This document shows, one piece after another, positions 46,827 through 56,300 of a DNA stretch of 64,000 nt. The number at the start of each line of letters is the position of its first letter. Position 1 is the first letter of the stretch. Position numbers and translations under genes: made by a program. Origin of the DNA: REEB506 sp049317545 (GTDB lineage Bacteria; Pseudomonadota; Alphaproteobacteria; Caulobacterales; Aquidulcibacteraceae); the NCBI GenBank assembly GCA_049317545.1, contig JBMOIB010000001.1, positions 60,634 to 124,633 on the forward strand, written 5' to 3'. Under the pieces are notes generated by a model. That model worked only from the letters and a program-made list of their open reading frames with translations. It was not told where the DNA came from and made no database searches.

Positions 46827-49070
46827 TTAACGCGCGCGCGCGAAAGAGAAGTAGATCGGCGAGGACCAGGCGCGATGTTCGGCCGCGGCCGTGCAATCGC
46901 TGTCGCCGGAGCGCCAGTCGCCGACGCACAACGGCTTGACCTTCTGGCAGCGGCCGGCGGCGTCGCGCTCAAGGCATTCGATCGGCTTGGCGTTGATCAT
47001 CGGCTCGGGCTCCTGGATCGCGCGCACATAGTAGATCGAATCGCGCTTGGCCTTGCCGTAATCCGGGTCGGAGAACTTCACCGAGCAGCCCATGCCCTCG
47101 TCCTTGCAGGGCAGGGTCAGGAATGGGTCTTCGATCAGGGCTTCGACGGCTTCGCCGCGCTGCGCCTGCGGCCGGATCCGGATCACTTCGATGCGGGTGA
47201 TCTTCATCCGAACGTCGGAGGGATTGTAGCACTCGCCCGAGCACAGCGTCTTGATCCGCTCGGAATCGACGCCGGCTTTCGAGAAGTCCGGGCAACCTGG
47301 TTTCTGCTTGAATGCGCCGAGCGCGCGCACCTCGAACGTGGGGGCCTTGTCGGTCGTCACCTGCGCGCCCATCGGATCGCGCGCCTTGCCGTCGACACGA
47401 TCGAACCAGAGCAGCATGCGGGGGCCGGACGTCGCGTAGGTATGGCGCTCATTGAGCGCATCCCAGATCGCTTCGCGAGATCGCGACGCGGCGTGCACGG
47501 CGGCGAGGCCGCCGGTCGTAAAGAAGGCCGATTGCCGCTCAAGCTCGGTGAGCTGGAAGCCGGCCATCCGCATCAGCTGCTCCTGCGGGATGAGCACCGA
47601 GCGCGCGACCTTTTCCTTCGCTTTGCCGAGCATCAGTTCGCGCGTCGATTGATCGACGGGCCCGCTCGATTCGGTGTTCTGGCGGCGATCGACGGCCTTG
47701 TATCCGGTGCCGGGGCGGGCGCGGTGATTGTCCGACGAGGAGATGAAGCCCCAGGTGAAGCGGCCAGGCGCGGCCGGGTCTTCGTCGAAGCGGCGGATCG
47801 CCAGGCCGTACTGCACCGAGGTGCGCGGCCGGTGCATGAAGGGCGGCGCGAAGCAATCCGTGCACTGACCGGAATCGACCCAATCCTCGGCCGAGGCGCC
47901 GGGGACGGACAGGTGATAGGCGATCCCCATGTTGGCGGCGTTGGAGCGGGCCTCCGTCGCCCGCTTGGCGCAGTCATCCGCGCTCGCGCCTTCCTTCAGG
48001 CAGCGCTGTTCGACGATCTCGCCGGCCCGCCAGCAGGACGGCGTGTAGGTTTTCGTCGGCTCCGGGCAGAAACCGGTGCGGCCGTCGGGGGAGGCGACGA
48101 TGTCCTGCCAGGGCCGGAATTCTTCCGAATTGCCGTGGCCCGAAAATACCTCGATCAGGCGGAAGCGCTCGGGATGTTCAGCCGGCGCCAGCGCCTTGTC
48201 CCAGCTCGTGCCGGGCGGCGTGTAGAAACCCCAGGACGAGCCGTGCGGCACGATCAGCGGCTTCAGTTTCTGTTCGTCGAGCTTCTTGACCAGTTCGCCC
48301 GGCGTCGCGGCCTGTTCGAAGCAATCGGCCGGCAGTTCGTTGGACGGCTTCGCGGCGTCGCAATCGGGCACTTTCTGCGCGTTGCGGATGAAGCGGTTGA
48401 AGTCGAAATAGGGTTGGCGGTTCGGCCAATCGCGCAGCGCCACGACCGGGCTGATGCCGGTCGCTTGGCGGCGGAGCGTTTCCGTCGGCACGCCGGCGGC
48501 GGCGATCGGACGGGCGGCGACGTCCTTATCGTCGAGACTTTCGAAGATCACGTTCTTGTGCCCGAAATGCTCGTCGGGCAAGCGGCCAACCTGCGTCCAT
48601 TCGAACCCAAGGAAGGAGATCAGGTCGGGATTGGGACCCTGGCCGGCGGTCGCCTGGCACTGGCGCACGGCTTCCTTCGTGCGCGTCCAGCGCAGCGGCG
48701 TGGAGGCTTCGGCGTGATCGGTGATGGCCCAGAAATCGAGACCCGAACAATAGCGCGCGAAATCGCAGGCGTCGGCGACCGGATGGGCGCCCTTGCCGCC
48801 GTTCATCGGCAGCGACCAAAGGAAGGCGTCGGTCGAATAGGTCGTGTGGACGTGCAGATCGCCGAACAGAATGACGTCATCCCCGCCGCCCGCATTCGGT
48901 GAGGGCGCGAGGCGTGCAGCGAGCACATCAGCAGGCACAGGAGAAGCATTTGGCGTTCCGGCTGTCAATTCTTTGCCGAAAAAACCGCGCCCTGCGCCGA
49001 TGAAGAAAACGCCGCCGGCCGCGACCAGCGCGACGAGGACGAGCGCGATGCTGATGAGGATGCGCCGCAT
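46827..49070 (-). CDS. DUF3604 family protein with PHP-like metal motif
   Basis: A 747-residue protein with an N-terminal membrane anchor or signal (residues 4-26) and then the DUF3604 domain over almost the whole length. LFGDLHVHTTYSTDA (His73 and His75), DFWAITDHAEAS, FLGFEWTQVG, KPLIVPHGSSWGF and GFISSSDNHRARPG form a PHP-phosphoesterase-like set of metal ligands. Many cysteines (for example CEYC-type pairs in SGECYNP, CTDCFAPP, CPEPTKTYTPSCW) suggest disulphides in the periplasm. The activity is unknown; hydrolysis of a phosphoester or sulphoester is a reasonable guess. It is the first gene of the DUF3604-PpiC-HupE operon. Confidence 0.9.
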   Translation of the reverse strand: MRRILISIALVLVALVAAGGVFFIGAGRGFFGKELTAGTPNASPVPADVLAARLAPSPNAGGGDDVILFGDLHVHTTYSTDAFLWSLPMNGGKGAHPVADACDFARYCSGLDFWAITDHAEASTPLRWTRTKEAVRQCQATAGQGPNPDLISFLGFEWTQVGRLPDEHFGHKNVIFESLDDKDVAARPIAAAGVPTETLRRQATGISPVVALRDWPNRQPYFDFNRFIRNAQKVPDCDAAKPSNELPADCFEQAATPGELVKKLDEQKLKPLIVPHGSSWGFYTPPGTSWDKALAPAEHPERFRLIEVFSGHGNSEEFRPWQDIVASPDGRTGFCPEPTKTYTPSCWRAGEIVEQRCLKEGASADDCAKRATEARSNAANMGIAYHLSVPGASAEDWVDSGQCTDCFAPPFMHRPRTSVQYGLAIRRFDEDPAAPGRFTWGFISSSDNHRARPGTGYKAVDRRQNTESSGPVDQSTRELMLGKAKEKVARSVLIPQEQLMRMAGFQLTELERQSAFFTTGGLAAVHAASRSREAIWDALNERHTYATSGPRMLLWFDRVDGKARDPMGAQVTTDKAPTFEVRALGAFKQKPGCPDFSKAGVDSERIKTLCSGECYNPSDVRMKITRIEVIRIRPQAQRGEAVEALIEDPFLTLPCKDEGMGCSVKFSDPDYGKAKRDSIYYVRAIQEPEPMINAKPIECLERDAAGRCQKVKPLCVGDWRSGDSDCTAAAEHRAWSSPIYFSFARAR

Positions 49071-49153
49071 GAAATCCCCCCGGGATGCCGCCGGCCGTCT
49101 GAGTGCGGCCGCTCGCGTGCGAGCCTACACGAGGATTTGAATTTTGCGAGGGG

Positions 49154-50467
49154 TCAGTCGAACCGGGCGAGCCCTTCCGCGATCGTCGGATCGACCTGGA
49201 CGTCGCGCGGCGACAGCGGCCTGGTCAGGCGCAGGCCGGCGAGGCTCGTTGCGCGCGACAGCGCCACATAGGTCTGGCCGGGCGCGAACGCCCCGCGGCC
49301 GAGATCGACCTCCACGGCCTCGAGCGTCATGCCCTGCGCCTTGTGGATGGTGATGGCCCAGGCCGGCGCAAGCGGAAACTGCAGGAAGCGGAACTGCTCC
49401 TCGGCCTTCATGGTCTGGGTCTTTTCGTCGAACGTCCAGCGCTGCTGCGGCCAGGACGACCGCGCCACTTCGACGTCTTCTTCCGCGCCGTCGATCCGCA
49501 CGCTGACGGTCTCGCCGCCGAGCGCCGTCACCGTGCCGAGCGTGCCGTTGACCCAGCGCGCCTCGGCGTCGTTCTGGGTGAAGATCACCCGCGCGCCGCG
49601 CTTGAGCGCCAATTGCATCGGCGCGGGCAGCCTGTCGGAAGGTGCGCCGGATTTGGGCACGTCGCCCTGCAGCGCGCCCTCGAAGACCTGCGCCGCGCCG
49701 GGCAGCGCCGCAAGCCCTCGGGCGTTGTACTGGTCGGCGACTGAATTGGTCGCGGTCAACAGGACCGGAGAGGGAAGGGCCGGCGCGCTGTAGCACTCGG
49801 CGTTGAGCGCCTCGACCGCGTCCTCGACGCGCCGGCGATCGCGCAGGCTTTGCAACAGATCGATGAATACCGGATCGGTCTGGCGGCGAATCTCGGTCAG
49901 TTCGTAATGGCTGACGATCGCTTCGCGCAGCGAATGCGCCGCGAAGGCATAGGCGCTCGAATAGCCGGCGTCTTCGAGGAGGCGCCCCTCTTCGCCCCGC
50001 ACCACCGGCGGCAATTGGTAGAAATCCCCGACCAGCAGCATCTGCACGCCGCCGAACGGCTGCACGGATTTGCGCGCCTGACGCAGGCGCTTGTCCATCG
50101 CGTCGAGCACGTCGGCGCGCAGCATCGAGATTTCATCGACGATGATGCGCTTCAGAACGCGGACGTTTTTCGTGAAGAACCAGTTGGGCTTGTCGTCCAG
50201 GCCGATGAGCGGCCGCGGCGGGAAGCCGAAGAACGAATGGATCGTCTGACCGCCGATGTTCATCGCCGCAAGCCCGGTGGGCGCCAGCACGACCTGCGGC
50301 GTCAGCGGGTCCTTGCGGACGAGTTCACGGATGAACCAGCTCTTGCCGGTTCCGGCACGCCCCGTCAGCAGCACGACGGGGGCTTTGTCCTTGAGCGCCG
50401 CGCGCGCCGCTTCGGCGGCGGGGTCGATCGGAACTTGGGTTCCGGGCTTGCCGACGAAAATCACCAT
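49154..50467 (-). CDS. Pif1-like superfamily 1B helicase
   Basis: A 437-residue SF1 helicase. Walker A is LLTGRAGTGKSWFIREL, followed by VVLAPTGLAAMNIGGQTIHSFFGFP (motif Ia), RIIVDEISMLRADVLDAMD (motif II, DEIS), GVQMLLVGDFYQLPPVV (motif III), and the C-terminal UvrD-like ITIHKAQGMTLEAVEVDLG and YVALSRATSLAGL. This is the Pif1/RecD2-like architecture of short bacterial Pif1 proteins. It should unwind DNA 5' to 3', including G-quadruplexes, which are plentiful at this GC content. It sits alone, with 83 bases to the DUF3604 gene, and may share a transcript with it. Confidence 0.9.
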   Translation of the reverse strand: MVIFVGKPGTQVPIDPAAEAARAALKDKAPVVLLTGRAGTGKSWFIRELVRKDPLTPQVVLAPTGLAAMNIGGQTIHSFFGFPPRPLIGLDDKPNWFFTKNVRVLKRIIVDEISMLRADVLDAMDKRLRQARKSVQPFGGVQMLLVGDFYQLPPVVRGEEGRLLEDAGYSSAYAFAAHSLREAIVSHYELTEIRRQTDPVFIDLLQSLRDRRRVEDAVEALNAECYSAPALPSPVLLTATNSVADQYNARGLAALPGAAQVFEGALQGDVPKSGAPSDRLPAPMQLALKRGARVIFTQNDAEARWVNGTLGTVTALGGETVSVRIDGAEEDVEVARSSWPQQRWTFDEKTQTMKAEEQFRFLQFPLAPAWAITIHKAQGMTLEAVEVDLGRGAFAPGQTYVALSRATSLAGLRLTRPLSPRDVQVDPTIAEGLARFD

Positions 50468-50513
50468 GCCGCATGCTTACAGTGTTCGCGCCCGGCCGCC
50501 ATGCTTTAGGGCG

Positions 50514-52424
50514 TCAGGCCCGCCGGTGCGAGGCGAAGGGCGCCGATGCGGTCCGCGCGCCGCTGGGCGTGAGGAGGTCCGCTCCGCCCACGGCGGCGAG
50601 ACGGCCGCGCTCGAACGCGGCGACCGAGTCGCAGCTGCGCACAAGGGCGGGCCGGTTCGTCGCGAGGATGATCGTCGCCCGCCCGCGCATGGCGCTGACG
50701 TGATCGCACAGGAGCGCATCCAGCGCCTCGTCGAACACGGCGTCGGGGCAGTCGATGGCCAGAAGCGGCGCGCGCCGCGCCAGGGCGCCGGCAAGCGCGA
50801 TCCGCCAACGGACGCTGGCGTCGAAACGCGGGTCGTTTGGGCGCACGATCGTTTCCGGCGCAATGCCGAGGCCGCGCAGGCCGGCGCGATCGAACGCCGC
50901 CTCGACAGCGTGATCATCGGCGAATGGCGCCAGTCGACGCACCAGCGATAGAGCGCCGATTTCCGGCAATATGGTGCGGCGGCCGAGCGCGGCGATCTCC
51001 ACGCGAAACGCCACGCGGTCGATCGCGCGCACGTCGCGGCCGCCGACGAGGATGTGTCCGCGTTCGACGGCGGCGAGGCCGACGATTGCGGCGAGCGCCG
51101 CGCTGGCGCCGGATCCCCGTGCGCCGATGAACGCGAACGCTTCGCCGGGCGGGATGTCGAGAGCGCCGATGCGCACCAGGTGGGCCGGGTCGAGCGGGTC
51201 GTACGCCGCGACGTCGCGGAAATTGACGGCCGCTGGGTTGCGCATCGCCATGCGGGTTAGGCGCCGGCGCTCGATGGGGAGCGCATCGAGCCCGCGGGCC
51301 GCAGTCAAGGCTGCAGTCGCATCGGCAAGGTCGACGTCGCGCGCGGCCAGCGCCATCAGCGGTCCCGTGGCCAGCCAGAACGCCAGTGCAAGCCCGGCGA
51401 GGTCGGCGAACGCCGCTGTATCCAGCGCCCAGAACGTGAGCAGGGCGGCGAACGAAAATCCAGCCACGCCGCGCGCCGCGGCATCGACGCCGGATGCGCG
51501 GTCCGTGCGGCGAAAGCGCTGCGCGTCCTGGTCTTCGGCTTCAACGGCGAGCGCCTCGGAGCGTTCCCGCGTCGAGACCAGGAGCAGGCTGAGGGCTAGA
51601 ACCGCGAACAGCGGCGCGATCGCCGGCGCGCCGCCGATCGCCAGCGCGGCGACGCACGCGACGACCGCCGCCGACGCGTCGAAAACGGCGCCGAGCCCGC
51701 CGCCGATTGCAAATCGGTCGATGGCCTCGAATCGCGGCGGCGCATTCGCCGGCGCTTCGAGGGGCGCATGCAGGACGCGCTCGACTGCGATGGCTGATAG
51801 CCGCGACGACGCCTTCGTGCAGGCGCGGGCCAACATCCGGTTCCGGACGATGCCGGCCGCGACCGCGCCCAGGGCAAGAACGCCCAGGACGACGGCTTCG
51901 CCGCCGCCGCCGCCGTTTGCGGTCGCGCGTGCGAGGGATGGCCCGAAGGCGGCGCACGCAACCAGCGGAAGGGTCAGGCCGGCCGCGGCGGCGGCGATGC
52001 GGGGCAGATCGCCGATCGCGGCGGCGAGGGAGGAGCGGCATTCGTCGGCGCCATCGACGACGATCAGAATCCGCAAAAGCTCGCTGATCGAAAGCGGAAA
52101 CTCCGTCTGCGGCGCGTCCGGCGCAATCGCAAGAACCGCACCCTCGGCGTCGATCCGGGTGACGAGCAATGGACCGCGACGGCTCTCCGCAAGCACGGGC
52201 AGGTCGCCGGGCGTCAGAAGCGGCGGCAGAATTGAGCGCCAGCGACACCGATAGCCGATGCGGTCGAGCGTTCGGGCGAAGGCGTCGCCATCCTTCAGTC
52301 GCCCCTCGGCGGGGAGCGCGTCGGCGAGGGCGCGACGTCCGCCGCGCCATCCGCGCCGCTTGAGAAAGGCGCGCAGCAGGACATCGTAGCCGCGCGCGCT
52401 GCGCCGATCGCCCGCTGCGCTCAT
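50514..52424 (-). CDS. degenerate type-I-secretion-like ABC protein (C39-like + TMD + pseudo-NBD)
   Basis: A 636-residue protein with the layout of a peptidase-like ABC exporter. Residues about 20-115 resemble a C39-like domain without catalytic Cys (ILPPLLTPGDLPVLAESRRGPLLVTRID); residues about 140-375 hold membrane helices; the rest is an ABC nucleotide-binding fold. The ATPase motifs are broken: the Walker A is GARGSGASAA with Ala in place of Lys, the LSGGQ signature is replaced by FDASVRW before RIALAGALARR, Walker B ends IDCPDA with Cys for the catalytic Glu, and the H-loop His is Asn in LATNRP. ATP hydrolysis is therefore unlikely. It is coupled (ATGA) to a TMD-only partner. Confidence 0.72.
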   Translation of the reverse strand: MSAAGDRRSARGYDVLLRAFLKRRGWRGGRRALADALPAEGRLKDGDAFARTLDRIGYRCRWRSILPPLLTPGDLPVLAESRRGPLLVTRIDAEGAVLAIAPDAPQTEFPLSISELLRILIVVDGADECRSSLAAAIGDLPRIAAAAAGLTLPLVACAAFGPSLARATANGGGGGEAVVLGVLALGAVAAGIVRNRMLARACTKASSRLSAIAVERVLHAPLEAPANAPPRFEAIDRFAIGGGLGAVFDASAAVVACVAALAIGGAPAIAPLFAVLALSLLLVSTRERSEALAVEAEDQDAQRFRRTDRASGVDAAARGVAGFSFAALLTFWALDTAAFADLAGLALAFWLATGPLMALAARDVDLADATAALTAARGLDALPIERRRLTRMAMRNPAAVNFRDVAAYDPLDPAHLVRIGALDIPPGEAFAFIGARGSGASAALAAIVGLAAVERGHILVGGRDVRAIDRVAFRVEIAALGRRTILPEIGALSLVRRLAPFADDHAVEAAFDRAGLRGLGIAPETIVRPNDPRFDASVRWRIALAGALARRAPLLAIDCPDAVFDEALDALLCDHVSAMRGRATIILATNRPALVRSCDSVAAFERGRLAAVGGADLLTPSGARTASAPFASHRRA

Positions 52425-53254
52425 GGCGAGCCCGCCAGCGGCCGCCGCGCGTGCGCTGCGAGTGGATCGGCCATGCGGGCGGCGAAGAGCGCAAGCGCCA
52501 AGATCACGCCCGGCGCAAGGTCGCCCGGCTGCGCCAGGGCGACCAGGAGGACCACGGCGACGGTCGCGGCGCGTGCATGGAAGGGGATCGACGCGGCGAT
52601 TGCAGCGGCGCCGGCGGCGTCGCGGCGCGCGGACAGCCCTGAATCGTCGCTCTGTTCGAAGCGGCGCGCAAACGCCATTTCAAGACCGGCGGTCTTCACC
52701 GCCGCCGCGGCGCCGAGCGGTGCATTGAGCTCGTCATAAGCCCTCGCGCGCGACGTCCTTGCGTCGGCACCTGTTGCGGCTGCGGCGTCCTGGAGGATGA
52801 CGATGGCGATCATCGCGGCGAGGATTAGGCCCGCGCCGGCGAGCGCGGCCCCGGGGCTGAGGATCGCGGCTGCGCCGGCGCAGGCGAGGGCGGCGCTCAT
52901 CTCCGCCCGCGGGCGCCGCGGCGCGTCGCAATAGGCTGCGGCTGCGTCGCGCCAGTTGCGGCAATGACGCGCAATCGCCTCAAGGCCGATCGCGCCGGTC
53001 AGGCCAAGCGCGGCGGCGAACGCGGCTGGAAGGTCATTGGCAAGCGCACCGTCGACGGCGCGCATAGCCATGATCGGCGCGGCCACGGCGAATCCTGCCG
53101 CGGCGAGATCAAAGCCGTCGGGCCAGGAGAGGTGTGTCTTGATCTCCCGATCCACGATGAACCGGAGCGTCTGACGAGCACGCGCACGGAAGGCTTGACC
53201 GGCGGGCAGGAGCCCCGGAGCTGAGCCTTCAACACTGGCGGTCGACATCGTCAT
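52421..53254 (-). CDS. ABC-exporter-like transmembrane protein lacking an ATPase domain
   Basis: A 277-residue membrane protein resembling only the transmembrane domain of type-I secretion ABC exporters. FRARARQTLRFIVDREIKTHLSWPDGFDLAAAGFAVAA is a typical lead-in to TM1; four to five hydrophobic stretches follow, separated by a coupling-helix-like segment ASRARAYDELNAPLGAAAAVKTAGLEMAFARRFEQ. The protein ends where an exporter would continue to its nucleotide-binding domain. The ATG at 53254 (MTMSTAS) was chosen over one further upstream. It overlaps the pseudo-ATPase gene by four bases; the two could form a heterodimer. Confidence 0.65.
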   Translation of the reverse strand: MTMSTASVEGSAPGLLPAGQAFRARARQTLRFIVDREIKTHLSWPDGFDLAAAGFAVAAPIMAMRAVDGALANDLPAAFAAALGLTGAIGLEAIARHCRNWRDAAAAYCDAPRRPRAEMSAALACAGAAAILSPGAALAGAGLILAAMIAIVILQDAAAATGADARTSRARAYDELNAPLGAAAAVKTAGLEMAFARRFEQSDDSGLSARRDAAGAAAIAASIPFHARAATVAVVLLVALAQPGDLAPGVILALALFAARMADPLAAHARRPLAGSP

Positions 53255-53357
53255 GGGCGCACCTCGCCGCCGACGACCTTGGCCGCTCATGGTTAGCGAA
53301 AGGTTCGCAATATTGCGCCGAGCAAGGACGATCGGCCTACGGAGCGAAAATATCCGC

Positions 53358-56300
53358 CTACGGAGCGCCGAGGCGGGCGGCCAGGCCGCGCACTTCCGCC
53401 GCGGCGATCACCGTCTTGGCGAACGTCCAGGGGCCGCCGGTCTCCAGTTCGGCCAGGGTCGCGCGCGGGGCGGCCGCCACTGCGCCGAGGCCTTCGATCC
53501 AGGCGGGGATCGCCTGGGCGTCGCCGATCGCACGCGCGGCGGCCTCGGCGATCACGCGCTGGTCCTCGAATAGGTCCTCCAGCGTGCGGCGCAAGGCCAG
53601 GCGCTCCCAATGCTGATCGGGCCGAAGGGCGACAGCCGCGGCGCGCAACCGATCCAGGCTGAGCGCTTCGCCGACCTTGCGGTAGATCCGCGCCGCATCG
53701 ACGGGGGCGCGCGCAACCCTGGCTGCGAGGTCAGCGACGTCGAGCGCACTCACCATGGCGGCAAGCGCTCCGACCCGGGCCGCCAGGTCTTCCGGGACGC
53801 CGGCGGCGACAAATTTCTGCGCCCGCCCGGCGGCGCGGTGACGTTCGACGGCGGTCAGAAGGTCGAGGCCCGCCGCCGTTTGCGCCATGACCGCGTCGCG
53901 ATAGGCGGCGATCGTCGCGGCGACGGGCGCGTCGCTGCCGCGGCGCGCAAGATAGATCGTGATGCGCCGCAGGGCCGCGGCGATCTCAAGGTGCATTTCG
54001 GTCTGCACGGCCGCGGGGATGGCGGAATCGAGCGCGTTGATCTCGCCGGCGAGCGCGTCGAGCGCGAAGATGCGGCGCCCCGCCTCGAAAGCCAGCGCGA
54101 TGGCGGGCGCTGAAACGCGCGCGGTCTCGCGCACCCGTTCCACGAATGTCGGGCCGCCGACGTCGATGATGGCGCCGGAAAGCCCGGTGGCGATGATCTC
54201 GCGACGCAGGCGGTGGGCGCCCATCGCCGCCTCGAAGCCGTGAAGGGCGGGCGGGAAATAGCCCGACAGCGCGGCGCGGAAGTGCGGATCGTCCGGAACT
54301 GCGCTCGCCACCAACTGATCGAACAGGTCGATTTTGGCGTAGGCGATGAGCTTCGAGAGCTCGGGCCGCGTGAGCCCCTGACCCACGCCGCGGAGCGCAC
54401 GCAGCGCCTCTGCAGAGGGCAGGCCCTCGACCGCGCGGCTGAGCTTGCCCAGCCGCTCCAGCCGCTCGATCAGCCGCTCGTGCGCGTCGAGGTCGGCGGC
54501 GGCCGTGGCTTCGGCAAGCGAGAGCGCCAGGGTCTGGTTGTAATTGTCGGCGAGAACCAGGCGCGCGACATCGTCGGTCATCGCCGCGAGGAGGGCGGTG
54601 CGCTTGGCCGGGTCCAGCGCGCCGGTGCGCATGGCCTCGTCGAGCAGGATCTTGATGTTGACCTCGTGGTCCGACGTGTCGACGCCAGCCGAATTGTCGA
54701 CGGCGTCGGTATTGATCCGGCCGCCGTCGCGCGCGAACGCCACGCGTCCTGCTTGCGTGACGCCGAGGTTAGCGCCTTCGCCGACGACCTTGGCGCGCAG
54801 CTGCTCCGCATCGACGCGAATCGCGTCGTTGGCCTTGTCGCCGGCGTCGGCATGGGATTCCCGCGACGCCTTCACGTAATTGCCGATCCCGCCAAACCAC
54901 AGGAGATCGCACGGCGCTTTGAGGAGGGCGTGCATCAGTTCGGCCGGCGTCGTCTGCTCGACGGCGAGGCCCGTCAGCGCCCGCACTTCCGGCGAAAGCG
55001 GAATGAGCTTGTCGGCGCGGCTCCACACGCCGCCGCCCTGCGAGATCAGCGCGCTGTTATAGTCCGCCCAGCGCGAGCCGGGCGCGTCGTAGAGGCGCTT
55101 TCGTTCGGTCCAGGCCTTCTCGCAATCGACCGGGTTCGGATCGATGAAGATGTCGCGATGATCGAAGGCCGCCAGCAGGCGCGTCTTGCGGGACAGGAGC
55201 ATGCCGTTGCCGAACACGTCGCCTGACATGTCGCCCACGCCGATCACGGTGAAGGGCGTCGTCTGGATATCCGTTCCCATTTCGCGGAAATGGCGCTTCA
55301 CGGCCTCCCAGGCGCCGCGCGCCGTGATCCCCATCGCCTTGTGGTCGTAGCCGACCGAGCCGCCCGACGCGAAGGCGTCGCCGAGCCAGAAATTGTATTC
55401 AGCGGCGATCGCGTTGGCGGTGTCGGAGAACGTCGCGGTGCCCTTGTCGGCGGCGACGACGAGATAGGGATCGTCGCCGTCCCAGCGCACGACGTGCGCC
55501 GGCGCAACGAGGCCGCCGTCCACGATATTGTCGGTGATGTCGAGGAGGCCGCGCAGGAACGTCTTGTAGGCGGACAGGCCGGCTTCCGCGAAGCCTTTCG
55601 CGCCGCGCGGCGGCAGACGTTTGGGGAAGAAGCCGCCCTTGGCGCCGACCGGCACGATGATGGCGTTTTTCACCTGCTGGGCTTTGACCAGATCGAGCAC
55701 TTCGGCGCGGAAATCGTCGCGCCTGTCCGACCAGCGCAAGCCGCCGCGCGCCACCGGGCCGAAGCGCAGGTGCACGCCTTCCACGTCGGGCGACCACACC
55801 CAGATCTCGCGGTAGGGCTTGGGCTCGGGGAGATCGGCGAGCGCCCGGCTGTCGATCTTGAAGGACATGTAGCGCTTGGAGCGGCCGTCCGCGTCGCGCT
55901 GATAAAAATTCGTCCGGCGGATGGCGGCGACGAGGCGCGCGATGCGGCGCAGAGCGCGGTCGGCGTCGAGGCTCGCCACTTTATCGAGGGCGGCCTCGAT
56001 TTGCTTTTCCAGCTGCTCGGCCCAAACGGCCCGCTCGGCGACGGTCTCGTGCAGGTCCGGATCGAAACGTACGCGGAATAGGCCGAGGATCAGGCGCACG
56101 ATCTCAGGGTGATCGGCGAGGGCGTCTTCCTGTGTGCGGCCGGACGGATCAAGGCCGGTCTGCTGGCGATAGCGCGCGAGCGCGCGCACCAGGGCCGCTT
56201 CGCGCCAGGACACGCCGAGCGCGAGGACAAGGCGATTGAAGCCGTCGTTGTCGGCCTCGCCGGACCAGATGGCGGCGAAGGCGTCGGCGAGCGCAGCCTC

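Noticed and set aside
45870..48902. 1010-codon open frame on the plus strand
   Set aside because: It is antisense across three real genes (HupE-like, PpiC-type, DUF3604), has an Arg/Gly/Ala-rich composition typical of GC-rich shadow frames, and shows no domain.
53335..53367. short direct repeat GCCTACGGAGCG, two copies 21 bases apart at the end of the glutamate dehydrogenase gene
   Set aside because: Too short and only two copies; likely a local duplication without function.
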